DNA of 64,000 bases from Modicisalibacter sp033446685 (lineage in GTDB: Bacteria > Pseudomonadota > Gammaproteobacteria > Pseudomonadales > Halomonadaceae), in the NCBI RefSeq assembly GCF_033446685.1, contig NZ_JAWQLY010000007.1:186001-250000 (forward strand), given 5' to 3'. Every line of letters starts with the position of its first letter. Position 1 is the first letter of the stretch. The position numbers and the translations under genes are program-made. The notes below the pieces were generated by a model that saw only the letters and a program-made list of their open reading frames with translations, did not search any database and was not told where the DNA came from. Positions 32,951 through 41,035 of this stretch are shown piece after piece.

Positions 32951-34875
32951 GCAGCGAGGTGCGATTCGACATGCGCAAGCGGCTGACCACGGGCCTGGCC
33001 CTGGCACTGGGTGGGTTGATTCTCTACACCTCGGCGATGGGGCCCTTTGCCAGTCTGGTCCAGCGTGGGCTCTTTCTAGCCCTGGTGCTGCTATTGGGAT
33101 TGACGATCTATCCGCTGGCGGCGGGCACCCGCTGGCGTCCCCTGGGCGTGGCCATCGACCTGGTGCTGGCCGTTGGAGTCTGCGTGGCATGCGGTTACGT
33201 CGTCCTCAACCATCAGCGGATCCTGACCGAGCTGCCGTGGGCCACCCCGTGGGACATGGCCCTGACCGGAGTATTGCTGGTCGCCATCCTCGACCTGTCG
33301 CGTCGCGCGATCGGGGCGATCTTTCCGCTGCTGGTGCTGGCGGGACTGGCCTACGCGTTCTTCGGCTCGCTGATCCCCGGGGCGCTGGGGCACCGGGGCT
33401 TCGGTCTGGCCTTCGTCACCGAGACGCTCTATCTCGGTGATCTGGGTGTCTGGGGCATGCTGGTCGGCGTGGCGGCGACGACGATCGCCGCCTTCGTGCT
33501 GTTCGGCTGCCTGTTGCTGCACACCGGCGGCGGGCAGGCCTTCATGGACCTGGCCTTGCGCATCAGCGGGCGTTCGCCGGGCGGGGCGGCCAAGGTGGCA
33601 ACGGTCGCCTCGGGGTTGTTCGGGATGGTCAGCGGCAGCGCGGTGGCCAACGTCGCGACCACGGGCAACTTCACCATTCCCATGATGAAGCGGCTGTCCT
33701 ATCCGGCGCCCTTCGCGGCCGGGGTCGAGGCCGTGGCATCGACGGGCGGCCAGGTGGCGCCGCCGATCCTCGGTGCGGCGGCCTTCATCATGGCCGAAAT
33801 CATCGGCGAGAGTTACGTGCGGATCGCCCTGGCCGCGCTGTTACCGGCGATCCTGTTCTACCTGGGAGTCTTCCTGACCATTCACCTGGTGGCTAGACGC
33901 CGTCGGTTGCAGGTCGTGCCGGAAGACGAGCTGCCGCCCTGGAGGGAGGTCCTGCGCCCCGGCCGGCTGGTGCCGGTGCTCGCTGCGCTCGCCGGGCTGT
34001 TCTATGGAGTGCTCAGTGGCCGCTCGATCCAGACGGCGGCCTTCTTCGGCATTTTGATGACCGTCGTCAGTTATACCGGTTTCGCATTGGCCGGTGGCGC
34101 GGGGATGCGCGACGTCGCGGCCAAGCTGCTCGCGGGATTGATCGATGCCGGCAAGGGCATGGTGATCATCGGCGCACTGCTGGCCGGGGCGCAGATACTG
34201 GTGGCGATGATCGGCTTGACCGGGATCGGTGTCACCCTGGCCGGGTTGATCGTCGACCTGGGCGGTCAATCGATGTTCCTGGTGGCGCTCATCGTCGGTG
34301 CCGTGTGCTTGATCCTCGGCATGGGAATTCCCACCACGGCGGCCTATGTACTGGTCGCGTCGGTGCTGGCGCCGGCGCTGACCGAGATCGGCGTCGAGCC
34401 GTTGATCGCCCATCTGTTCGTCTTCTACTTCGCGACGCTGTCGGTGATCACGCCTCCGGTGTGTGTCGCGGTCTTCGTCGGCGCGGGGATTGCCCAGACC
34501 GGCTGGCTACCGGCAGCCGGCGAGGCCATGCGCCTGGCCGCGGCGATCTACGTGATTCCTTTTCTGTTGTTGATCTATCCGGCGCTGGCCGGCTTCGGCG
34601 GGTGGCTCGACATCCTGCTGGCGGCCAGTCAGGGCACGGTCTTCGTCATCGCCTTCGCCACCCTGATGGCGCGCACCGCGTTGACCGGAAGCCGGACGCT
34701 GGACGCCCTGGCGTTGCTGGTCGTCATTGTCCTGGCGCTGACTCCGGGCTGGGCGACCACCTTGGCATCGATGCTGGCGCTCGGCGGTCTCTACGCGCGC
34801 CAGCGTAGCCGCCGGCCTCTGTCGAACGGCACGCGGAGCGCAGTGGGCGGGCCCCCCGGGGAGGGTCGGTCATGA
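32947..34875 (+). CDS. TRAP transporter permease, fused 4TM-12TM type
   Basis: The 642-residue protein joins a small DctQ-like membrane domain (about 10-125) to a large DctM domain with GMVSGSAVANVATTGNFTIPMMKR, GGQVAPPILGAAAFIMAEI and LGMGIPTTAAYVLVASVLAPAL, the last being the second half of the ion/substrate site. Fused permeases of this kind pair with TAXI binding proteins and use a Na+ or H+ gradient. The start is GTG at 32947, overlapping the binding-protein stop; an ATG at 32971 is an alternative. The stop overlaps the AtuA start (ATGA), so all three are translationally coupled. Confidence 0.93.
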   Translation: MSSEVRFDMRKRLTTGLALALGGLILYTSAMGPFASLVQRGLFLALVLLLGLTIYPLAAGTRWRPLGVAIDLVLAVGVCVACGYVVLNHQRILTELPWATPWDMALTGVLLVAILDLSRRAIGAIFPLLVLAGLAYAFFGSLIPGALGHRGFGLAFVTETLYLGDLGVWGMLVGVAATTIAAFVLFGCLLLHTGGGQAFMDLALRISGRSPGGAAKVATVASGLFGMVSGSAVANVATTGNFTIPMMKRLSYPAPFAAGVEAVASTGGQVAPPILGAAAFIMAEIIGESYVRIALAALLPAILFYLGVFLTIHLVARRRRLQVVPEDELPPWREVLRPGRLVPVLAALAGLFYGVLSGRSIQTAAFFGILMTVVSYTGFALAGGAGMRDVAAKLLAGLIDAGKGMVIIGALLAGAQILVAMIGLTGIGVTLAGLIVDLGGQSMFLVALIVGAVCLILGMGIPTTAAYVLVASVLAPALTEIGVEPLIAHLFVFYFATLSVITPPVCVAVFVGAGIAQTGWLPAAGEAMRLAAAIYVIPFLLLIYPALAGFGGWLDILLAASQGTVFVIAFATLMARTALTGSRTLDALALLVVIVLALTPGWATTLASMLALGGLYARQRSRRPLSNGTRSAVGGPPGEGRS

Positions 34876-36251
34876 CTTTTCTGCTGGGCAGCGGGGCCGG
34901 ATTTTCCGGGGATCGCACCGATGCGGCACCCCCCGTGGTTGCGGAGCTGATCCGCCGCGGTCAGCCAGCCGCGCTGATCTTCGAGACGCTGGGGGAGCGA
35001 ACGCTGGCGGCCGCCCACCGGGCGATGCGCGAGGACCTGCAAGCCGGCTTCGAGCCGCTTCTCGAGGAGCTGCTGGAGCCGGTCCTCGCCGACTGCCATC
35101 GTCACGGAATCGCCATTCTCGGTAACTTCGGCGCCGCCAATGTCGCCGGTGCCTGCCGCGTGGTCCGGGAGCTGGCGGCGCGCCAGGGCTGCACGGGGCT
35201 GCGCATCGGTCAGGTTCACGGCGACGACGTGCGCGACCGGCTCGAGTCGCTCGACCTCGAACCCTGGGAAGCCGAGACGCGTGCGCTGCCGATGGGCGAG
35301 TCGCTGATTTCGGCGAACGTCTACCTGGGTGCTGCGCCCTTGGTCCAGGCGCTCGAGCGGGGCGCCGATGTGGTGGTGACCGGCAGGGTGGCCGATCCGG
35401 CGCTGTTTTTGGCGCCGCTGGTTCGCCACCATGGCTGGGCGTGGGACGACTGGGATCGGCTCGCCGCGGGGATGATGGCCGGTCATCTGGGGGAGTGCGG
35501 GGCACAGGTGAGCGGTGGCTATTTCGCCGACCCGGGGTTCAAGGAGGTCGCCGAGCTGGCGACCCTCGGTTATCCGATCATCGAGGTCGAGGCGGATGGC
35601 CGGTTGGTCATCACCAAGCCGGCCGGTACCGGCGGCTGCATCGATGCGCGTACCGTCAAGGAGCAGCTGCTCTACGAAGTGCACGATCCGGCGCATTACC
35701 TGACGCCCGACGTGGTCGTCGACCTGACGCACGTGGTGGTCAACGAGCTGGGGCGGGACCGGGTCGAGGTTCTCGGTATCCGGGGCAAGCCGGCGCCGGC
35801 TCGGCTCAAGACCACGGTTTGCTACGACGGTGGCTGGCAGGGCGAAGCCGAGATTTCCTACGCCGGTCCCAACGCGCTGGCCCGGGCGCGCCTGGCGGTG
35901 TCGATATTGCACGAACGGCTGCGCTTCAGGGCACCCGCCGAGTTGCGCAAGCGGCTGGACATCATCGGCCACATGAGCGTTTTCGATGACGACCTGGGTC
36001 GTCTGCGACAGCAAGACCAGCACGCCAACCCGGCGGGGGACTATCGCGTGCGGCTGGCTTGCGAGCACGCCGAGCGGCGCTGGGTCGAGCGCGCCACCCA
36101 GGAACTCTTGGCCCTGTACTGTGCCGGTCCTGCCGGTGGCGGCGGAGTCCGGCGGCACTTTCAGCGCCGCGTGCATACCGCATCGTTTTTGGTCAGACGT
36201 GACGATGTCACGGCCCATGCTTCCCTTTACGAGGATGCCGCCCATGAGTGA
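34872..36251 (+). CDS. AtuA-family (DUF1446) catabolic protein, main subunit
   Basis: The 459-residue protein has the AtuA pattern: GSGAGFSGDRTDAAPPVV at the N-terminus, NFGAANVAGACRVVREL near 90, SANVYLGAAPLVQALERGADVVVTGRVADPALFLAPLV near 150-185, and KPAGTGGCIDARTVKEQLLYEVHDP near 250. AtuA was named from acyclic terpene use in Pseudomonas, but its reaction is unresolved; homologues occur in several hydroxy- or oxo-acid clusters. It is coupled to the TRAP permease by ATGA overlap, so it probably acts on the imported compound. The C-terminal ferredoxin-like domain found in longer AtuA proteins is encoded by the next gene. Confidence 0.85.
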   Translation: MTFLLGSGAGFSGDRTDAAPPVVAELIRRGQPAALIFETLGERTLAAAHRAMREDLQAGFEPLLEELLEPVLADCHRHGIAILGNFGAANVAGACRVVRELAARQGCTGLRIGQVHGDDVRDRLESLDLEPWEAETRALPMGESLISANVYLGAAPLVQALERGADVVVTGRVADPALFLAPLVRHHGWAWDDWDRLAAGMMAGHLGECGAQVSGGYFADPGFKEVAELATLGYPIIEVEADGRLVITKPAGTGGCIDARTVKEQLLYEVHDPAHYLTPDVVVDLTHVVVNELGRDRVEVLGIRGKPAPARLKTTVCYDGGWQGEAEISYAGPNALARARLAVSILHERLRFRAPAELRKRLDIIGHMSVFDDDLGRLRQQDQHANPAGDYRVRLACEHAERRWVERATQELLALYCAGPAGGGGVRRHFQRRVHTASFLVRRDDVTAHASLYEDAAHE

Positions 36252-36636
36252 CGCCCCATTCGGCGCAGCGCATGACGGGGGCGATGGCGTCACCGTCACG
36301 CTGCACCAGCTCGCCCACTCCCGCGCCGGCGACAAGGGCGATCGTCTCAACCTTTCGCTGTTCGCCTACGACCCGCGTCATTATTCGCTATTGCTCGAGC
36401 AGATCACCGAGCCGCGGGTATTGGCGCTATTCGCCCATCGCGGAGCGAGCCGGGTGCGGCGCTACCCGATGCCGGGACTGGCCGGCATGAATCTGGTGAT
36501 CGACGACGTCCTCCAGGGCGGCGTCAATGGCGCACTCAATCTCGACGGCCACGGCAAGACGTTGTCCTTCTTGCTGCTGGGACTGACCGTCACGTTGCCT
36601 CGGTCGTTGTTGCCGGAGCGGTTGCCGGCGAAATGA
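36244..36636 (+). CDS. AtuA-related small subunit (ferredoxin-fold domain)
   Basis: The 130-residue protein contains TLHQLAHSRAGDKGDRLNLSLFAYDP and RRYPMPGLAGMNLVIDDVLQGGVNGALNLDGHGKT, which correspond to the C-terminal domain of full-length AtuA proteins. It overlaps the main subunit by 8 bp and is read in a different frame, so this is a genuine split and not a frameshift of a fused gene, and the two parts probably form a complex. The catalytic role is unknown. It is the last gene of the TAXI-TRAP operon. Confidence 0.85.
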   Translation: MSDAPFGAAHDGGDGVTVTLHQLAHSRAGDKGDRLNLSLFAYDPRHYSLLLEQITEPRVLALFAHRGASRVRRYPMPGLAGMNLVIDDVLQGGVNGALNLDGHGKTLSFLLLGLTVTLPRSLLPERLPAK

Positions 36637-36650
36637 GCCGAGGCGCAGTA

Positions 36651-36680
36651 ACGAACCCCGCCCCGAAGAGCGGCGTTCGT
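36651..36680. terminator. Hairpin between the convergent AtuA and nitrate transporter operons
   Basis: ACGAAC at 36651 pairs with GTTCGT at 36675-36680, extended by four GC pairs after one mismatch. It lies in the 63-bp gap between convergent stops. No strong T-run. Confidence 0.4.
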
Positions 36681-36699
36681 GGTTTGCACGGGTCAGGTT

Positions 36700-38052
36700 T
36701 CAGCGAAGCGACAGGCCGGCAGTGGCGTTGCCCTCATCGGACGCAGCGCGGTAGGCGTCGTCCTCCTCGGCGAGCACCTGCGGCGAGAAGCGCACCAGGA
36801 ACGTGAAGAAAGACGCCACCATGACCGCCATGCCCAGGTACAAAAGGCCCTGCTGATAGCTCAGCGATTCGGCGCGAAACAAAAAGCCGGCGGCAACGGC
36901 CCCGGCATTGCCTCCGGCACCGACGATGCCGGCGACCGCGCCCAGGGCGTTACGGTTGACGAAAGGCACCACACCGAAGGTGGCGCCTTCGGCCATCTGC
37001 ACGAACAGGCTGAATACCAGCATGGTGCCGATGGCCACGGCGAGCACTTGCATCTGGGCGAAGAACATCAGCGCGATACCTTCGCAGAACATGGCGATGA
37101 ACAACCAGCGCACACGACCCCTGAGTCCGCCATGGCGGGCGAAGAGATCCGAAAACACGCCACCCAGAGTGCGGGCGAATAGGTTCATCAGGCCGAACAG
37201 CCCGGCGATCAGGCCGGCGGTGGCCAGGTCGAGTTCGAAATTGTCGAAGAAGTAGATGGCGGCAATGTTGTTGATGGTCAGCTCGACACCGAAACAGGCG
37301 GCATAGACCACGAACAGCGCCCACACGCGTATGTCCCTGGCGGCAGCGCCGAAGGTGCTGCGCATGCCGTATTCCTGCTCGGCACGCGGCAGTTCGCCGC
37401 GCTCACGGAGCTCCTCGAAGTTGCCGTCCGGGGCGTCCTGGGTCAGGTAGTAGTACGCGATGCCGGTCAGGAGCAGCACGATGCCCGGAACAACCATCGC
37501 CAGGCGCCAGCCCAGCGTGGCTTCCACGCCGAGCATCATGATGCCGGCGAATATCAGCGGCATGAGTATCTGCGTGGTGCCACCACCCAAGTTGCCCCAG
37601 CCGGCGGTGGTGGCGTTGGCAGTGCCCACCACATTGGGGCCGAACATCACCGAGGTGTGGTACTGAGTGATGACGAACGAGGCGCCAACCGCGCCGATCG
37701 CCAGGCGCGCCAGGAAGAAGCTTTCGAAACTGTCGGCGAAGCCGATCATCATCACCGGCAGCGAGCCCAGGCACAGCAGCCAGGTGTAGGCCTTGCGCGG
37801 GCCGATCTTGTCACAGAGCACACCGATCGCCAGGCGAACGATGACGGTGATCGCTACCGAGGCGATGATGGTGTTGCCGATCTGGGTCTTGGTCAGGCCG
37901 AGATCGTCGCGTACCACCGCCATCAACGGGGCGATGCCGAACCAGCCGAAGAAGCAGATGTGGAAGGCGAACCACGAGAGATGGAAGGCCCGCATCTGCG
38001 GACTCTTGACGCTGAACAGGCGGATCCTGTTGGCTTTGTTGCGAATGTCCAT
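36700..38052 (-). CDS. Nitrate/nitrite MFS transporter (NarK/NasA type)
   Basis: The 450-residue protein has about 12 membrane helices. It has the NarK hallmarks: the N-terminal FHLSWFAFHICFFGWFGIAPLM, the first nitrate signature ATTAGWGNLGGGTTQILMP near 145, and the second AGIVGAGGNAGAVAAGFLF near 390. Arginines in the helix that reads FFLARLAIGAVGASF belong to the substrate path. It imports nitrate, in assimilation or respiration, or exchanges it for nitrite. It faces away from nasT and has a leader of up to 377 nt, which suits antitermination control. No reductase gene is in the window. Confidence 0.93.
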   Translation of the reverse strand: MDIRNKANRIRLFSVKSPQMRAFHLSWFAFHICFFGWFGIAPLMAVVRDDLGLTKTQIGNTIIASVAITVIVRLAIGVLCDKIGPRKAYTWLLCLGSLPVMMIGFADSFESFFLARLAIGAVGASFVITQYHTSVMFGPNVVGTANATTAGWGNLGGGTTQILMPLIFAGIMMLGVEATLGWRLAMVVPGIVLLLTGIAYYYLTQDAPDGNFEELRERGELPRAEQEYGMRSTFGAAARDIRVWALFVVYAACFGVELTINNIAAIYFFDNFELDLATAGLIAGLFGLMNLFARTLGGVFSDLFARHGGLRGRVRWLFIAMFCEGIALMFFAQMQVLAVAIGTMLVFSLFVQMAEGATFGVVPFVNRNALGAVAGIVGAGGNAGAVAAGFLFRAESLSYQQGLLYLGMAVMVASFFTFLVRFSPQVLAEEDDAYRAASDEGNATAGLSLR

Positions 38053-38429
38053 AAGGCGGTCCTCATCGAGTCGGTGCCGAACGCGAAATCATGGGCCTTC
38101 GCCATTGAAGGTCCGGGTTCGACGCACTCGTGCTCGCGGGCAAGCCTGGTCCACGTCTGTCTGCAATGAGTACTGCATCAGCCGTGCCAACATTCAGCGC
38201 AGCTTCTCTTTCAGGCATTTGCGTCCCGTTTGAGGGCTGTCGGCGGCTCCATCGCATCGATGAAGCGCCGCTTTGGCGCATCCGCCGAGGCGTTTGCACT
38301 ATGAGAAGGCGCCATGAAGAGGCGCAATGTCATTCCGGTACGGTTCTGCCGGCGAATGGTCAGCGGGCCGGGGGCTGGCTCGATTCGTGCATGACTTCGA
38401 AATAGAGATCATCATAGGCGAGGAAGGGC
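38053..38429. other. Long intergenic leader between the nitrate transporter and nasT
   Basis: This 377-bp region should hold the transporter promoter, a long 5' leader on the minus strand, and the nasT promoter. Several short stems are visible, including GCGCC-AAAGC-GGCGC (38265-38279 on the complementary strand) and the stem at 38096-38111. No credible gene was seen inside. Confidence 0.5.
38096..38111 (-). promoter_or_regulatory. Candidate ANTAR-binding hairpin in the nitrate transporter leader
   Basis: On the minus strand CCTTC-AATGGC-GAAGG forms a 5-bp stem with a 6-nt loop that has A at position 1 and G at position 4, the features of ANTAR target hexaloops. It lies 44 nt before the start codon. 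ANTAR sites are normally two tandem hairpins; only one clear one is seen. Confidence 0.4.
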
Positions 38430-39008
38430 ATGACCCTCAGGGTATTGATCGTGAATGCCAGGGCCGAGCGTGCTCGTGCGTTGGACCCGGGACTGGTCGA
38501 GGCGGGCTTCGATGTGGTGGCGACCGTCGACGAGAGCGAGGACCTCTACACGGCCATGGATCGTCTGCAGCCCGACGCGGTGGTCGTCGACGCGGCATTG
38601 CCCAGCCGCAATACGCTCGAACATCTCGGCCAGTTGGGGCGACGCTTTCCCAAGCCGATGATCATGCTGGCCGAGGAGGAGACTCCCGAGTTGGCCCGGC
38701 AGGCCGCCCGGGAGGGGATCAGCGCCTATGTCGTCGACAGCGTGATGCCGGCGCTGGTGCGCTCGATGATCAATGTGGCCGTGGCCAGCTTCGAGGCGCA
38801 TCGTGCGCTCAAGGGCGAGCTGACGCGCACCCAGGAGAGCCTGGCGCAGCGACGGGCCATCGATCGCGCCAAGACGCTGCTCATGGAAAACCGCAGCTGC
38901 GGCGAGGATGCCGCCTATCAGCACCTGCGCACGACGGCCATGAATCGTCGCATGACGATTCATGAACTGGCCCAGGAACTGATCGCCGCTGTGGGCAAGA
39001 AGTCTTAG
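38430..39008 (+). CDS. nasT: NasT-type ANTAR antitermination regulator
   Basis: The 192-residue protein has a receiver-like domain at about 1-125 (LRVLIVNARAERARAL, DAVVVDAALPSRNTLEHL with an aspartate at the usual position). A C-terminal ANTAR RNA-binding domain follows at about 135-188 (RRAIDRAKTLLMENRSCGEDAAYQHLRTTAMNRRMTIHELAQELI). NasT binds leader RNA of nitrate assimilation genes and prevents termination; it is normally held inactive by the nitrate sensor NasS. GAGGAAGGG precedes the ATG. It is divergent from the nitrate transporter, its likely target. No nasS gene is adjacent. Confidence 0.9.
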   Translation: MTLRVLIVNARAERARALDPGLVEAGFDVVATVDESEDLYTAMDRLQPDAVVVDAALPSRNTLEHLGQLGRRFPKPMIMLAEEETPELARQAAREGISAYVVDSVMPALVRSMINVAVASFEAHRALKGELTRTQESLAQRRAIDRAKTLLMENRSCGEDAAYQHLRTTAMNRRMTIHELAQELIAAVGKKS

Positions 39009-39025
39009 AAGAGACAGTGCAAGCC

Positions 39026-39041
39026 AGCCCCGAATGGGGCT
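39026..39041 (+). terminator. Hairpin after nasT
   Basis: AGCCCC-GAAT-GGGGCT followed by TT, 18 bp after the nasT stop, with outer GTGC/GCAC pairing possible. Likely nasT terminator. Confidence 0.5.
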
Positions 39042-39066
39042 TTGGCACTTTGAGCGCAGTCGCGGA

Positions 39067-39101
39067 AACGAAGACGCCCCGCGATGCGGGGCGTCTTCGT
39101 T
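39067..39101. terminator. Strong bidirectional terminator
   Basis: A 16-bp perfect stem (39067-39082 with 39086-39101) and a 3-nt loop lie between the convergent nasT and M23 genes. The A-rich left base and T-rich right base suit termination in both directions. Confidence 0.75.
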
Positions 39102-39119
39102 AACAGCGCGGCCATGCTG

Positions 39120-40841
39120 TCAGCTACCGTCGGGGTTTCTCTTACTGGGCGTCGAGGCGCGAGCCAGCTGAGCGCCACCGCTGGTTTCGAGCTTGGCCAG
39201 GAGTTGCTCGGATTGCTGCTTGAATGACGCCAATGCCTGCCCAGACAGGCTCTTGTTTTCAGGCAGCTTGACGCGCATGGCGTCGACCTGGCGATTGTTG
39301 ACCATGACTTCGTAGTGCAGGTGAGGGCCGGTGCTTCCGCCAGTGTTGCCCGACAGCGCGATCTTCTGGCCCATCGTCACCCGCTCGCCTTCCTTGACCA
39401 GGCTCTTGGACAAGTGCATGTAGCGGGTCTTGTAGCCGTTGTCGTGGCGGATGACCAGGTAGTTGCCCGCACCGCCGGCCTGGAAGGCGGTCTTGATGAC
39501 GCGGCCGTCCGCGGGCGCTTCCACCACGGAGCCGGTACGCATGGCGAAATCCGTACCGCGGTGCGGACTGATGCGCCCGGTTATCGGGTGATGGCGACGC
39601 AGGTTGAACGGCGAGCTGATGCGATGGTGACCTTCGAACGGGTAGCGGTCGAAGGCCGGGTCCAGGCTTTGGCCGTCCGGTGTATAGAAACGGTCGTCCT
39701 CCGGATTGCGGACGACCGTCAGCTCGGTCCGCTCGCCTTCGTAGCGAGCCGCCAGAATGCGCGAGTCCAATGTCTTGCCTTCGACCATGTCGGCTTCGAC
39801 CAGCACCTGGAAATGGTCGCCACGGCGTGTGTCGCGACGGAAGTCGATCTTCTTCGACAACAGGTTGCTGAGTTCTGCCACCTCGCTGTATGAGAGCCCG
39901 GTGGCGCCTGCCGAACCGGCGAAACTGCCACTAACCGTGCCCGCAAACAGGCGCTGGGTGGCTTCTCCGGCCTTCTCGATATTGGCGATGTCGAATGTTT
40001 GCTGCTCTGCGTTGCGCTCGATGAGATATCCCGAGCGGGCATCGTTCATCACTCGCAGGGCCAGCAATTGACCCTCTTCATCGAGCTGGAAGTCGATATT
40101 GTCGCCGACACGCCAGTTCGTCAGTGCCTCGTCGTTCGGCAGGCTGTCCAGCAGGCGCAGGACTTCGCTATAGCCGAGACCAAAGGTACGCTCGGCCATG
40201 ACGGCGAAGGTATCGCCCTTTTGAACGGTATAGGTTTCCCACTGGGGTACGAACTCTTCCTTGGCCACGAGTTCGTTCTCGAGTTCGACTTCGTCGCCGT
40301 CGAGAATCATGGGGTCCGTGGACAGGTCTTCGTAGGAGGTACCCCCGATGAGATCCTGTTCCGGGTCGTCGAACAGTTGCAGTGCAATGTGTAGCGCCTG
40401 AGCGTCGAGTGCGATCTCATCGGCGGGGGGCTGCGAAGCCGGTGCCGGCTGCGTGGGGGCGTTGGCCACTGCACGAGGCGCTTGAGGCTGGAGTACCGTG
40501 AGATCGGCAGAGGGATCCGTTTCACGGGCCTGGGCCGTTTCGATGAAATTCAGGTCGACGACTTCCTGAGCCGTCAGGGCGATCAGGGGAATGTCCCGGC
40601 CGATAATGCTGGAGCTGGACGACTGAGCCCTCTTGGGTACGGCCTGATCCAGAGCCTGGGTATCGACTGCCGAAGTTGGAACGGCAAGGGCGAGACTGAC
40701 TTGTTTAGGCGTGCCGGTAGTAATATCGGTTTCGTTTGAAACGGCCAAAATCTTGTGCGTGCCCAGCACAGTAACCATGGTGGCGACGGGTAACAGCAGC
40801 AACTTGTGCGTGCGGGGCAGCGAATGGAAAATTCGCAACAT
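39120..40841 (-). CDS. M23-family murein endopeptidase (OapA/MepM-like)
   Basis: The 573-residue protein starts MLRIFHSLPRTHKLLLLPVATM, a membrane anchor or uncleaved signal. A long low-complexity linker, an OapA/LysM-like domain near 205-265 (ETYTVQKGDTFAVMAERTFGLGYSEVLRLLDSL), and a C-terminal LytM domain at about 420-530 follow. Metal ligands are in SPHRGTDFA (His, Asp) and GPHLHYEV (HxH). It cuts peptidoglycan cross-links in the periplasm. The frame has an upstream ATG at 40880, but the ATG at 40841 gives a normal anchor; neither has a clear ribosome site. It is larger than E. coli MepM (440 aa) because of the linker. Confidence 0.9.
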   Translation of the reverse strand: MLRIFHSLPRTHKLLLLPVATMVTVLGTHKILAVSNETDITTGTPKQVSLALAVPTSAVDTQALDQAVPKRAQSSSSSIIGRDIPLIALTAQEVVDLNFIETAQARETDPSADLTVLQPQAPRAVANAPTQPAPASQPPADEIALDAQALHIALQLFDDPEQDLIGGTSYEDLSTDPMILDGDEVELENELVAKEEFVPQWETYTVQKGDTFAVMAERTFGLGYSEVLRLLDSLPNDEALTNWRVGDNIDFQLDEEGQLLALRVMNDARSGYLIERNAEQQTFDIANIEKAGEATQRLFAGTVSGSFAGSAGATGLSYSEVAELSNLLSKKIDFRRDTRRGDHFQVLVEADMVEGKTLDSRILAARYEGERTELTVVRNPEDDRFYTPDGQSLDPAFDRYPFEGHHRISSPFNLRRHHPITGRISPHRGTDFAMRTGSVVEAPADGRVIKTAFQAGGAGNYLVIRHDNGYKTRYMHLSKSLVKEGERVTMGQKIALSGNTGGSTGPHLHYEVMVNNRQVDAMRVKLPENKSLSGQALASFKQQSEQLLAKLETSGGAQLARASTPSKRNPDGS

Positions 40842-40913
40842 AAAGGGCCTAGGTGCATGTAAATGGAGGAAAAAACCCATGCACCATAACCCATGCCATA
40901 TAGCCTGCCTAGC

Positions 40914-40929
40914 CTGTACAGGTGTACAG
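40914..40929. promoter_or_regulatory. LexA-like palindrome upstream of the M23 gene
   Basis: CTGT-N8-ACAG inside a 9-bp dyad (40911-40932, AGCCTGTAC and GTACAGGCT around AGGT), 73-88 bp before the M23 start. The spacing equals a gammaproteobacterial LexA box, but the centre is not AT-rich as in strong boxes, and a hairpin function is possible. Confidence 0.3.
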
Positions 40930-41035
40930 GCTTTAAACTTCTAGCCAACGGCTACTCTACATAAACAACCGGTTACTGAATAGCTACATAATTCCTTCTT
41001 TGCAAAAACTTTATCACGGATTGGACAAGACTTTA

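Noticed and set aside
34791..36350. Antisense open frame of about 520 codons opposite the AtuA gene
   Set aside because: It lies opposite a coupled, conserved operon gene and has no recognisable domain.
38265..38279. GCGCC-AAAGC-GGCGC stem as the first ANTAR hairpin
   Set aside because: The stem closes a 5-nt loop on the transporter strand; shifting the pairing to make a hexaloop breaks the stem.
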